In this document: positions 1-8,054 of the stretch, one piece after another
Numbering within the stretch: position 1 is the first letter of the stretch
How the letters are laid out: the number at the start of each line of letters is the position of its first letter
Assembly: GCA_017504325.1 (NCBI GenBank)
Contig: JAFVRL010000279.1
Location: 1 to 25,941 of the forward strand
Reading direction: 5' to 3'
DNA from: Lentisphaeria bacterium
GTDB taxonomy: Bacteria; Verrucomicrobiota; Lentisphaeria; Victivallales; UBA1829
Length of the DNA stretch: 25,941 bases
Notes under the pieces: model-generated
The model's input: the letters and a program-made list of their open reading frames with translations, nothing else
What the model was told of the DNA's origin: nothing
The model's database searches: none
Program-made: the position numbers and the translations under genes

Positions 1-520
1 CAGTCGTTGTTCTTGTCACCAGAGAACTGCATGCAAGGGAAAGCACCCCGTAGGAGATGGCGGCGGAAAACAGAAGCAGACTGACCTTTCCCATAAAAAG
101 CGCATCCACCCCACCGGTAAGCGCGCAAACCGCCGCTATCGGCAGGGAAAGGATCACAAGAAGAAGGATCAGAAGAATAGCAGAAAACAGTTTTCCTGTA
201 AGGATCTCCCACGGAGAAAGAAGTGTTGAAAAAAGTGCGCCGTAAGTTTCTCTCTCCCGTTCAGAAGTTATGGCACCTGCAGCAAAAGCGGGAGTCATCA
301 GAAGGATCAGTGCCAGATCCACAGAAAAAAACATGGAAAAGATCTGTCTGGAACTTTCCGTAACAATACTCTGCACTCCTCCGGAGGGCCAAAGCATCAG
401 AAGCATCCCGGCAAGGATCATCAGAAAAAGCGCGCAGACGATCCGGGTCTTCCATGCTCTGGCAAGAGAAGTAAACTCCCTTTTGAATATGGGATTGACC
501 GGTATTCTCAAGTCTTTCAT
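1..520 (-). CDS. ABC-2 type transporter permease, N-terminal part (cut by window edge)
   Basis: The frame is open from an ATG at 518-520 to the left edge, giving 173 residues without a stop. A purine-rich site (AGGAAAAG) lies just upstream. Hydrophobic segments fall at about residues 27-44, 62-84, 113-134 and 145-164. Between the second and third sits TSERERETYGALFSTLLSP, the charged stretch typical of ABC-2 permeases, followed by the ILTGKL motif (compare EREtgTl...Lls.P....ivlgK in the family). The start is 16 bp downstream of the ABC ATPase stop, so the two probably form one exporter. The substrate cannot be told from sequence. The C-terminal half lies outside the window. Confidence 0.85.
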   Translation of the reverse strand, partial: MKDLRIPVNPIFKREFTSLARAWKTRIVCALFLMILAGMLLMLWPSGGVQSIVTESSRQIFSMFFSVDLALILLMTPAFAAGAITSERERETYGALFSTLLSPWEILTGKLFSAILLILLLVILSLPIAAVCALTGGVDALFMGKVSLLLFSAAISYGVLSLACSSLVTRTTT

Positions 521-536
521 CGTTCTTTTCCTGCTT

Positions 537-1499
537 TTATCTGTTATTATCCGTTCCGGACACAGTATGGGAGGTGATATTCAGGAACACATTTTCCAGA
601 TCCACCTCATTTTCTGCAAACCAGCGTACTTTCACTCCGTTTTCAATAAGAAAATGCAGAAGGCTTCCGGCAAGTTCCCTTCCGGATGTAAAGGATATCT
701 GTATCTCATTCACATCAGCAAGAACTGCACTTTCCACCCCTTCCACCTGATGCAGAAGATCCAGTGCCTGCTGCGCATCCGAATCCACTACAAGCATAAT
801 AGAGAGGTTTTCCTGGATTTTTTCGCTGATCTCCTTTACCGTCCCCTGTGCAAGCAGATGCCCTTTATTCAGGATCCCCACCACATCACAGATGGAGGCA
901 AGTTCCGGAAGGATATGGCTGGAAAGGAGAATGGTCTTGCCCAGCTTTTTCAATCCGGCAATGGCTCTTCTCATCTCGATACGGGCATTGGGATCCAAGC
1001 CGCCCGCAGGCTCATCAAGGATCAGAACAGCCGGATCATGGATCAGAGTCTTCGCCAATCCCACTTTCTGACGCATACCGCGGGAAAGAGAAGATACCTG
1101 ATAATCGATCATTTCAGAAGCACCGGCAAGTGCAAGGACCTCTTCGATCCTGTTCTTTCTTATTTTCGGCGGAATCTTGAAGGCTGCTCCGTAAAAATCA
1201 AGAAACTCCCATACACTCATCTGGTCATAGACCCCGGTAATATCCGGCATATATCCCACCATGCGTTTGATCTTTGCCGTATTGGATGCCTTCACTTCCA
1301 GATCCCCTATAAAAGCTCTGCCGGAATCCGGTCTCATCAAACCGCAAAGGATCTTTATCGCAGTTGTCTTTCCTGCCCCGTTATGACCGACAAACCCGTA
1401 GATGGCTCCGGCAGGCACATCCAACCCCAACTCAAAGATCCCTCTTCCATTCCCGAATTTCTTTGTAAGAAGCTCTGTTTTTATCATTTTTTCTGCCAT
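537..1499 (-). CDS. ABC transporter ATP-binding protein (ABC-2 exporter type)
   Basis: This 320-residue cytoplasmic ATPase carries all nucleotide-binding motifs. Walker A is GHNGAGKTT (38-46), the signature is LSRGMRQ (138-144), Walker B is VLILDEP (158-164) with the D-loop GGLDP following, and the H-loop is SSH (193-195). The single ABC domain plus a C-terminal extension of about 90 residues matches CcmA/NatA/GldA-type ATPases that partner ABC-2 permeases. The signature reads LSRGM rather than LSGGQ, common in this subgroup. It lies 33 bp after the large membrane protein gene and 16 bp before the permease. A second ATG four codons in is a possible alternative start, since upstream purines are weak for both. 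The transported substrate is unknown. Confidence 0.93.
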   Translation of the reverse strand: MAEKMIKTELLTKKFGNGRGIFELGLDVPAGAIYGFVGHNGAGKTTAIKILCGLMRPDSGRAFIGDLEVKASNTAKIKRMVGYMPDITGVYDQMSVWEFLDFYGAAFKIPPKIRKNRIEEVLALAGASEMIDYQVSSLSRGMRQKVGLAKTLIHDPAVLILDEPAGGLDPNARIEMRRAIAGLKKLGKTILLSSHILPELASICDVVGILNKGHLLAQGTVKEISEKIQENLSIMLVVDSDAQQALDLLHQVEGVESAVLADVNEIQISFTSGRELAGSLLHFLIENGVKVRWFAENEVDLENVFLNITSHTVSGTDNNR

Positions 1500-1532
1500 T
1501 CTCTATGATATGATTATTATTTTGTGCGTTGC

Positions 1533-3899
1533 TCAAAAACGGATCTTTTTCTTTCCGGCAGGCAATTTTCCTTTTACAGAAAGGGAAAGATCATGTAATT
1601 TCCATGTCACAGCTTTTGTCCCGGAGTAGTTGACTGTCTGTCCAGCCTCCGTTAATTCCGATACCAGAACAAGTACTCCGGAAACGGTATCTTTTTCCAG
1701 AACATTTTTCAGGGCTTCCCCCCGGAAAATATATGTATCCGCTTCTTCCCCTCTCACCGCCTGAATATACTCTTTTTTTCCTTGAAGTTTCAACTTCGGC
1801 AGCATGGAGATATGCTCTCTGCCTGAATATACCACCTTTACCCGGATCTCTTCCGGAACAAATCCCCGCAACGCGGAAGGCAGGGAAAATATGATTTCCG
1901 GATTGACTTCAGCCATAAATTCAGATCCTTCCCGGAGAAACATTCCGTCAAATATCATCCGGGAAGTGTGATTTGCTGCTGTAAAAGCAATAAGGTACGG
2001 CGGCAAAGTGACTTTTTCCCCGGTAATAACAAAGCGCAATGGATAAAGAAGGATCTTTTTCCCCTGATGATGTGATTTTTCATCCTGCACAGGGAATACA
2101 CCTGCAAGGAAAGGAGCGGCATTCCCCTTGAGTAATGCGGTACAGTTCCGCAATGCATCCAGCATGGGGTCAGATAAAAGGATCTCTTCCCCCAGTTCCG
2201 CACTGCATATTCCCTCACCGGAAATACTCCCGGTCTTCGCCCCCCCGGGGAAAACATAAAATATGCCCTCCGCATTTTCGTACCCGGGCAGAACCCATTT
2301 CCTTACACTTACAGAATCTCCATACAAGTGAATCTCCGGCAATGCGGAAAGATCCTGCATCCGGAAAAGATCCTTCCCGTATCTTTCCCCGGTAAATCTT
2401 TTGGAACTTTTGGGAAATATCGTCATTTCCGCTGTTCCCCTGCCTTCCGCATCCATGCCGGCTTTCAGAGGTTCTATACGGGATGATCCGCTTCCTCCCG
2501 TTCTGCCGGTATGATAACCGAAAGAATTTCTGGGAAGAGGCAGGGCAGTGATCTTCTCCCAAACATCTCCTTTTGCCGTCCGGAAAGAATTTTCAGCCGT
2601 AAAAACGGAACTGTCGATCTTTTGCACTTCCGGGGCAAAGGCATTGACCATTGCAACAGAAGAAATGATGACATTTTTCTTTTTATCTGTCATTTTTACA
2701 GAAACAAAAAGGATAGTCCCGCAAGCGGCAAGTGCGGCAACCCCACAGCAGAACCATGCAAAAACATGTTTTTTACGGTAATGCCCGATAACAAGGATGA
2801 CAACAAGCAGCAGAAAATATCCAAGAATGATATTCCGCACAACAGAAACAGGCAGAACGGAAAAACCGGTCAGCATATCCAGTACAGTATGAGAGGCACT
2901 TGCATTTACCCCCGCAACAGGCGTCCTGCAAAGCAGAGCCAAACTCTTCTCTCCCACCTTCCATGCCGCAGGGAAAGCTTCATCCTCCGGAGCAAAAGCA
3001 AGCAGTTTTACCATTCCGAGTCCAAACCTGCCCTGCCGGAAAAGAGGATAATTTTCATACATGGCAAAGGTAGTCCCTTCCCTGTCACCGGGTACGGATT
3101 CAAGAATATCCACCTCTTTGCAATCCGGCAGGATCCCGCTTTTTATTTCCGGGAAAAGAACAGAAAGAAATTTATTGGTAGAACATTTGCGTACTCCGAG
3201 AGGTATTACAGGCAGCATTACATTCAAAGGAGTTTCCGCAGCCCCCAGTATCCCCAGAGGATCCATGAAGATCACAGTTCCCCCGTTGGCGGCATACTCC
3301 AGAACCATAGAAAAATCCCTGGAGGAATATTGCCCGTATTCCGGACGCACGATAAGAAGCATACTGCAATCTTTCAAATGACTGCCGGAAACCGGAAAAG
3401 AATTTTTCCCGAAGGAAACAGAGATGAATTTTCCTCTGAAATGTTCATTTTTGGCAAAACCGCCGGGAGGATCGCCGTCGTCGTTCCAGATGCCGATGAT
3501 CTTTTCATTCATTCCGGCAACTTTGATACTCACTGCATTATCTGCTTTTCTGCTCTGTTTCACCTTGTCGCAGTAAACGGCAAGCTCATACTTTTCCTGC
3601 CGGTAGATCTTTGCATCCCCTCTGAAATAAAAGGAACTTTTTGCAGGAACATGAATACGCCAGAAATTGACGTTTTCTTCAGAAAAACTGTATTCCGAAG
3701 TTTGAAGGACAAGTTCAACATCATGGGGGACATCATCCGGATTGTCCACCTGACACTCCAGACACACATACGAATCCGCTGCCGAATGCAGAGAACTGCC
3801 GTTTTTCAACATCACACGGCTTATATTTACTGCACCGGAAAGATCCCGCAAACAGAAAAACAGGAGAACGATCCATAAAAAATATTTCATACACTTCAT
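1533..3899 (-). CDS. Large membrane-anchored protein with possible periplasmic GATase-like domain, partner of ABC exporter
   Basis: I do not recognise a named family for the whole protein (788 residues from this ATG). It begins with a signal peptide (MKCMKYFLWIVLLFFCLRDL). A beta-rich domain of about 110 residues follows. Residues ~135-325 contain LLIVRPEYGQYS and a block ending NGGTVIFMDPLG, which resemble the class I glutamine-amidotransferase-like folds of DUF4350-type proteins; I see no clear catalytic Cys/His pair, so an enzymatic role is unsupported. Two transmembrane helices follow (about 355-372 and 380-401), and the remaining ~385 residues are probably extracytoplasmic. The arrangement recalls accessory proteins of Gld-like ABC systems. 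An AGGAG lies at 3912-3916. An in-frame GTG at 3906-3908 is an alternative start, but only 3 nt from that site; the ATG used here has a 12-nt spacer. Confidence 0.8.
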   Translation of the reverse strand: MKCMKYFLWIVLLFFCLRDLSGAVNISRVMLKNGSSLHSAADSYVCLECQVDNPDDVPHDVELVLQTSEYSFSEENVNFWRIHVPAKSSFYFRGDAKIYRQEKYELAVYCDKVKQSRKADNAVSIKVAGMNEKIIGIWNDDGDPPGGFAKNEHFRGKFISVSFGKNSFPVSGSHLKDCSMLLIVRPEYGQYSSRDFSMVLEYAANGGTVIFMDPLGILGAAETPLNVMLPVIPLGVRKCSTNKFLSVLFPEIKSGILPDCKEVDILESVPGDREGTTFAMYENYPLFRQGRFGLGMVKLLAFAPEDEAFPAAWKVGEKSLALLCRTPVAGVNASASHTVLDMLTGFSVLPVSVVRNIILGYFLLLVVILVIGHYRKKHVFAWFCCGVAALAACGTILFVSVKMTDKKKNVIISSVAMVNAFAPEVQKIDSSVFTAENSFRTAKGDVWEKITALPLPRNSFGYHTGRTGGSGSSRIEPLKAGMDAEGRGTAEMTIFPKSSKRFTGERYGKDLFRMQDLSALPEIHLYGDSVSVRKWVLPGYENAEGIFYVFPGGAKTGSISGEGICSAELGEEILLSDPMLDALRNCTALLKGNAAPFLAGVFPVQDEKSHHQGKKILLYPLRFVITGEKVTLPPYLIAFTAANHTSRMIFDGMFLREGSEFMAEVNPEIIFSLPSALRGFVPEEIRVKVVYSGREHISMLPKLKLQGKKEYIQAVRGEEADTYIFRGEALKNVLEKDTVSGVLVLVSELTEAGQTVNYSGTKAVTWKLHDLSLSVKGKLPAGKKKIRF

Positions 3900-3990
3900 A
3901 GAAATCACATTCTCCTGTTCCCCCGATAATCCCGCAGTCCGGAAAACCCTCCGGGAAAAAAATCATTTCCCCGGCAAACGGGACTGTTCA

Positions 3991-5493
3991 TCATTTTTCA
4001 GAATTTCGGATCACTTCTTCAGCATTGCTGCTCAAAGTATTCAACTCTTTTTCCACCCGGGCAAGATCTTCCTGACGCAAATTATCCAGCCCCATGGCAT
4101 TCATCAGACGGAAACAGGCAAGATAATAGTTACTCAATGAGATGGTACGCAGGATCGTGGCATTTGCCACCTGCAATCTCATGTGATCGATCTCCAGTTT
4201 GGAAAGAACGGAGGAATTATCCCGGTCATTGACCTTGTTGAAAAGCTCATAGTCCCGTTTACGGACTTTATCATCCTGCTCGTAGATCGTTTTACTGTTG
4301 AGGAAATCTGCGTGGGCGATCCTGACCTGTGCCATAATAGTGATCGCCTGTCCGTAAGCCTTCACATCTTCCGCATCCACCGTCTTGCCCTGCGCCGTCA
4401 ACTGGGCAACCTTCATAGGCAGCTTCATAAGATTGACTGCGGAATTGATCCCCAGATCCAGCCAGGACTGGTTATAAAGGTAAGAATTGCTGCTGGCATT
4501 GAAATCCATAAACAGCCGGACAGAGGGGAACATGGAAAGAATGGTCTTGTGACATTCTGTTACACTGATCTCTCTCTGGATGTCCATTTCCATCATCTCC
4601 GGACGGTTCAAAAGAGCGATCTGCTCCATGACTTTGATATCAGGGAACTTCATATTATCAAGCATTTCCACCTTTTTTTCATCCAGAACAGAATCATCCA
4701 CCTGTATATTGCTTGTTGCGTAATATCCCAGAAGAGACCGCAATTCCACGGCGGCATTTTCATATTGCAGCGTATAATATTCCATGCGCCGTTCCATATC
4801 ATTGAACTTTCTTCTCTCCTCAAACGCCCGGAAAGAATCAATGGTATTGCTTTTTTCCAGTTTACTGATAAGTTCAGACCGTTCTTTACAGAGTTTCAGC
4901 AACTCTTCCGCTTCCGCCTTCGCTCTCTGATACACTGCCACATTGAAATAGACCTTCACAACATCCAGCACAAGATTCTGGGCTAGACGGGCATTACGCT
5001 GTTTCACCATCAATGCTCTGTTGTGCGCCTGCTGGGTATTGAACACCGCAAGTCCGAAATCCATCACACTCAAAGCAAAATCCAGATTGAAGTAGTTTAT
5101 ATCCCGCTGCTGGCTTGTGGATGCGCCGTAAGTAGCACCGTCTGCAGCCTCTTTCTCACTGCGGGAAGCAGCATACCGGTTTCTGTGGGAGGCATTGTAA
5201 TTGAGATTGACTTCCGGAAGCATACGCAGAAGTTCCGCTACTTTCTGCTGATCAGCAACATCTTCTTCCATTTTACTTGCCTTCAGATCAAGATTGTGTT
5301 CCAATGCCAGATCGATACACTCTCTGAGTGTAAGCCGCTTATCCGGTACCGCACGGTATTTTGCACGGTCAAAGTGACGGACGGCAAGATCCACCCGGCG
5401 GGCACGCACCTCTTCTTCAGTCGTACAGCCGGAAAGCATGATAAACACACACAAGCACGCAACAGCGGAAGCATAACGATAAAGTCTGGTCAT
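3991..5493 (-). CDS. TolC-family outer membrane efflux lipoprotein
   Basis: The product (500 residues) begins MTRLYRYASAVACLCVFIML and has a lipobox LSGC, so Cys23 should be lipidated after signal peptidase II cleavage. Residues ~54-500 have the long helical pattern of outer-membrane efflux proteins (OEP family), starting with LTLRECIDLALEHNLDL, the usual entry motif of TolC repeats. The length fits the family. The frame stays open upstream to 5751, but the ATG at 5491-5493 has an ideal AGGAG six bases away and directly starts the signal peptide, so the longer form is rejected. It is probably first in an operon with the membrane protein, ABC ATPase and permease, giving an exit duct for that system. 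I see no membrane-fusion (HlyD-like) gene in the window. Confidence 0.9.
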   Translation of the reverse strand: MTRLYRYASAVACLCVFIMLSGCTTEEEVRARRVDLAVRHFDRAKYRAVPDKRLTLRECIDLALEHNLDLKASKMEEDVADQQKVAELLRMLPEVNLNYNASHRNRYAASRSEKEAADGATYGASTSQQRDINYFNLDFALSVMDFGLAVFNTQQAHNRALMVKQRNARLAQNLVLDVVKVYFNVAVYQRAKAEAEELLKLCKERSELISKLEKSNTIDSFRAFEERRKFNDMERRMEYYTLQYENAAVELRSLLGYYATSNIQVDDSVLDEKKVEMLDNMKFPDIKVMEQIALLNRPEMMEMDIQREISVTECHKTILSMFPSVRLFMDFNASSNSYLYNQSWLDLGINSAVNLMKLPMKVAQLTAQGKTVDAEDVKAYGQAITIMAQVRIAHADFLNSKTIYEQDDKVRKRDYELFNKVNDRDNSSVLSKLEIDHMRLQVANATILRTISLSNYYLACFRLMNAMGLDNLRQEDLARVEKELNTLSSNAEEVIRNSEK

Positions 5494-5499
5494 AAGACA

Positions 5500-5504
5500 C
5501 TCCT
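5500..5504 (-). promoter_or_regulatory. Ribosome binding site deciding the TolC-like start
   Basis: AGGAG on the minus strand lies six bases before the ATG at 5493. It selects this start over an 86-residue longer open frame whose extra N-terminus has no signal peptide character. Confidence 0.75.
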
Positions 5505-5640
5505 GTTCCAAATTATTTTTGAAAGCGGCCCTCCCCGCAGAAGATTTCCATTTTCCGGGTCTTCCGGTATCAGCCGCATCCGTTTTTTCATATTTTATCT
5601 TCAGTAAGTTACTCCAACTTTTTAAAATTACAAGGCAATT

Positions 5641-5672
5641 ATGTTGAAAACAGATAATTTTTCTTTCAACAT
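5641..5672. repeat. Inverted repeat in the leader of the efflux operon
   Basis: Perfect 9-bp arms ATGTTGAAA (5641-5649) and TTTCAACAT (5664-5672) flank a 14-bp AT-rich spacer. It lies about 150 bp upstream of the TolC-like start and downstream of the candidate TATAAT box. It could be a repressor operator or a leader hairpin. It is not followed by a T-run on the minus strand, so it is unlikely to be a terminator. Confidence 0.5.
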
Positions 5673-5796
5673 ATACCATAATTCCGGCTTTTTTTACAAC
5701 TGCCTCATAAAAATTGTTGAAAAAAGAGAAGCCGTGGGGAAAGAATAACAATAAAAAATGTATCTCTGTCCCGATACGATGGGATGAACAGACAAT

Positions 5797-5825
5797 ATTA
5801 TACCGGGCGTAAATCAGACAAAATC
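5797..5825 (-). promoter_or_regulatory. Possible promoter of the efflux operon
   Basis: On the minus strand TATAAT (5802-5797) is a perfect -10 box. The matching -35 region (GATTTT at 17-bp spacing) is poor, so an activator or a different start point is possible. Transcription from here would give a leader of about 300 nt containing the 5641-5672 inverted repeat. It is placed sensibly, after the groEL terminator. Confidence 0.35.
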
Positions 5826-5851
5826 ATTTTGGCGGTCAGAAAATATTGGAT

Positions 5852-5900
5852 AATACCGGCGCAGATTTCCGGTATTGTCCGGCAGTGTCCGGTCACCGGA
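5852..5900. repeat. CCGG-rich palindrome cluster
   Basis: Two symmetric elements lie side by side. AATACCGG (5852-5859) and CCGGTATT (5869-5876) are perfect 8-bp arms around a 9-base loop. TCCGGTCACCGGA (5888-5900) is a perfect palindrome around one central base. Five CCGG tetramers occur within about 45 bp. The cluster is between the groEL terminator and the efflux operon promoter and may be an operator or extra terminator structure. Confidence 0.4.
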
Positions 5901-5938
5901 AAAGAAAAGAGGCTGCCGCATATCATGCAGCAGCCCCT
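5898..5938 (-). terminator. Rho-independent terminator of groES-groEL
   Basis: On the minus strand, GGCTGCTGCAT and ATGCGGCAGCC pair into an 11-bp stem (one G-T wobble) with a three-base loop, directly followed by TCTTTTCTTTTCC. It is about 30 bp after the groEL stop. The upstream arm plus flank, ACAGGGGCTGCTGCA, recurs in the terminator near 24531. Confidence 0.85.
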
Positions 5939-5965
5939 GTAAAGACTGTATGTCAGGGGGATGAA

Positions 5966-7609
5966 TTACATCATGCCGCCCATGCCACCCATTCCGCCCA
6001 TTCCGCCTTCAGGCATGGGAGCGGGTTTTTCCTTTTCAGGAATTTCGGTGACTACACATTCAGTTGTAAGCATAAGACCGGCGATGGAGGCGGCGTTCTG
6101 CAAAGCGGAACGGGTTACCTTCTTGGGGTCGATGATACCTTTTTTCAGCATATCGACATATTCACCGGTAGCAGCATTGAAGCCTTTTGCTCCGGAAGCG
6201 GCAAGCACTTCTTTTACAACAACGCTTCCTTCATAACCGCCGTTGGCGGCAATGGCACGCAGGGGTTCTTCCACAGCGCGGCGGATGATGTCGATACCCA
6301 CAACTTCATCGCCTTCAGCTTTTACATCGTCCAGAGCTTTTACAGCGCGGAGAAGAGCAACTCCTCCACCGGGGACGATACCTTCTTCCACAGCAGCTCT
6401 TGTGGCATGCAGAGCATCTTCCACGCAGGCTTTCTTTTCTTTCATTTCAGTTTCGGTAGCAGCACCGATATTGATGACAGCGACCCCGCCTGCCAGCTTG
6501 GCAAGGCGTTCCTGAAGTTTTTCACGATCGTAGTCAGAGGTGGTTTCTTCGATCTGTTTACGGATCTGGTTCACTCTGGCGAGGATGGCGGACTGTTTGC
6601 CGGCACCTTCCACGATGGTGGTGTTTTCTTTTTCAACGGTGATGCGTTTGGCTTTACCCAGTTTGTCGATTCCGACGGTATCCAGTTTGATACCCAGGTC
6701 TTCGGAGATGCAGGTACCGCCGGTAAGAATGGCGATATCTTCCAGCATGGCTTTGCGGCGGTCACCGAATCCGGGAGCCTTCACAGCGCAGACATTGAGG
6801 ATACCGCGCATTTTGTTGATGACCAGTGTGGCAAGGGCTTCACCTTCGATGTCTTCCGCGATGATGAGCAGGGGTTTGCCGGTTTTGGCAACAGCCTGAA
6901 GGAGGGGGAGAAGATCGTTGAGAGAGCTGATCTTCTTTTCGTTGATGAGAACATAAGCGTCTTCAAGAACGACATCCAGAGTTTCAGCGTTGGTCACAAA
7001 GTAGGGGGAGATGTAGCCCTTGTCGAACTGCATACCTTCCACAACATCCAGAGTGGTTTCGATGGTCTTGGATTCTTCAACGGTGATGGTACCGTCTTTA
7101 CCCACTTTTTCCATGGCATCGGCAATGATCTTACCGATTTCAGTATCTCCGTTGGCGGAGATGGTGGCAACCTGGGCGATCTGCTCTTCGGAATCCACTT
7201 TCTTGGAAAGTTTTGCAAGGTCGGCAACGATAGCTTCAACAGCTTTGTCGATACCGCGTTTGAGGCTCATGGGGTTGGCACCGGCAGTAACGTTCTTGAG
7301 GCCCTGTTTGAAGATGGCTTCGGTAAGAACGGTAGCAGTTGTGGTACCGTCACCGGCATTGTCGGAGGTCTTGCTGGCAACTTCCTTGACCATGGCTGCA
7401 CCCATGTTCTGGTAGGGGTTGGCAAGTTCCACTTCTTTGGCAACACTCACACCGTCTTTGGTGATGGTGGGGGAACCGAATTTTCTGTCGAGGACCACGT
7501 TACGGCCTTTGGGACCCAGTGTGGCTTTCACAGCGGCACTGAGCTGTTCCACACCGGCAAGAAGCTGGCGACGGGCTTCGTCACCGAACAAAAGTTGTTT
7601 TGCAGGCAT
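5966..7609 (-). CDS. groEL: 60 kDa chaperonin GroEL
   Basis: This 547-residue protein aligns throughout with bacterial GroEL and has the usual length. It forms the double-ring ATP-driven folding chamber in the cytosol, working with GroES. Asp52 (KDG) and Asp87 in GDGTTTATVL match the nucleotide-binding residues. The block KKACVEDALHATRAAVEEG includes the catalytic Asp region, with Cys where many homologues have Arg. The C-terminus has the GGMGGMGGMGGMM tail that lines the cavity. The ATG at 7607-7609 follows AAGGAG and lies 51 bp after groES, so the two are one operon. It ends at a strong terminator. Confidence 0.98.
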   Translation of the reverse strand: MPAKQLLFGDEARRQLLAGVEQLSAAVKATLGPKGRNVVLDRKFGSPTITKDGVSVAKEVELANPYQNMGAAMVKEVASKTSDNAGDGTTTATVLTEAIFKQGLKNVTAGANPMSLKRGIDKAVEAIVADLAKLSKKVDSEEQIAQVATISANGDTEIGKIIADAMEKVGKDGTITVEESKTIETTLDVVEGMQFDKGYISPYFVTNAETLDVVLEDAYVLINEKKISSLNDLLPLLQAVAKTGKPLLIIAEDIEGEALATLVINKMRGILNVCAVKAPGFGDRRKAMLEDIAILTGGTCISEDLGIKLDTVGIDKLGKAKRITVEKENTTIVEGAGKQSAILARVNQIRKQIEETTSDYDREKLQERLAKLAGGVAVINIGAATETEMKEKKACVEDALHATRAAVEEGIVPGGGVALLRAVKALDDVKAEGDEVVGIDIIRRAVEEPLRAIAANGGYEGSVVVKEVLAASGAKGFNAATGEYVDMLKKGIIDPKKVTRSALQNAASIAGLMLTTECVVTEIPEKEKPAPMPEGGMGGMGGMGGMM

Positions 7610-7660
7610 TTTCTTTACTCCTTAAAATACTGTTTTATAAAAAACTGTTGGTTACTCTGC

Positions 7661-7957
7661 TTACTTGATCACAGCAAGAATATCGCTTGCGCTGAGGATC
7701 TTGTATTCTTTTCCGTCATATTTCACTTCGGTTCCTCCGTATTTGCTGGTAAGAACCACATCGCCGACTTTCACATCAAAGGGGATCTTTTTCCCGTTAT
7801 CATCGGTCTTGCCGGTACCCAGAGCCACAACAACGGCTTCCAGGGGTTTTTCTTTTGCAGAATCGGGAATGACGATCCCGCCTCTGATCTGCTCGGCTTC
7901 TTCTTTCTGTTCCACAAGGATTCTGTCTCCCAGCGGCTGAATTTTTACTTTGCTCAT
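7661..7957 (-). CDS. groES: 10 kDa co-chaperonin GroES
   Basis: The 98-residue product begins MSKVKIQPLGDRILV and has the mobile-loop region EEAEQIRGGIVIPDSAKEKP at about residues 19-38, which docks on GroEL. Length and the C-terminal strand are typical. An AGGAG is seen just upstream of the ATG. The only upstream space is about 50 bp after the dnaK terminator. There the best candidate -10 is TATAAC with a weak -35 (TTTCAA, 17-bp spacing). No CIRCE (TTAGCACTC/GAGTGCTAA) element is present. Expression may depend on this weak promoter or on read-through from dnaK. Confidence 0.97.
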   Translation of the reverse strand: MSKVKIQPLGDRILVEQKEEAEQIRGGIVIPDSAKEKPLEAVVVALGTGKTDDNGKKIPFDVKVGDVVLTSKYGGTEVKYDGKEYKILSASDILAVIK

Positions 7958-8002
7958 GTTTTACTCCTGTTGATTGGTTATATTAGGGGTTCTTTATTTT
8001 TG

Positions 8003-8037
8003 AAAATGAAAAGTTCCGTCCGGATCTCTCCGGACGG
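8003..8037 (-). terminator. Rho-independent terminator after dnaK
   Basis: CCGTCCGG (8016-8023) and CCGGACGG (8030-8037) form a perfect 8-bp stem with a six-base loop. On the minus strand it is followed by AACTTTTCATTTTC. It separates dnaK from groES, so the chaperonin operon is either read through or independently transcribed. Confidence 0.8.
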
Positions 8038-8054
8038 CTTTCTGTATTCCATTC

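Noticed and set aside
270..1508. 412-codon plus-strand frame opposite the ABC ATPase and permease
   Set aside because: The minus strand encodes an ATPase with all ABC motifs; the plus frame has none.
5494..5751. N-terminal extension of the TolC-like protein
   Set aside because: The extension lacks a signal peptide and would bury the lipobox signal; a good ribosome site precedes the internal ATG.
7958..8015. CIRCE/HrcA operator before groES
   Set aside because: No TTAGCACTC-N9-GAGTGCTAA or close variant is present here or before dnaK.
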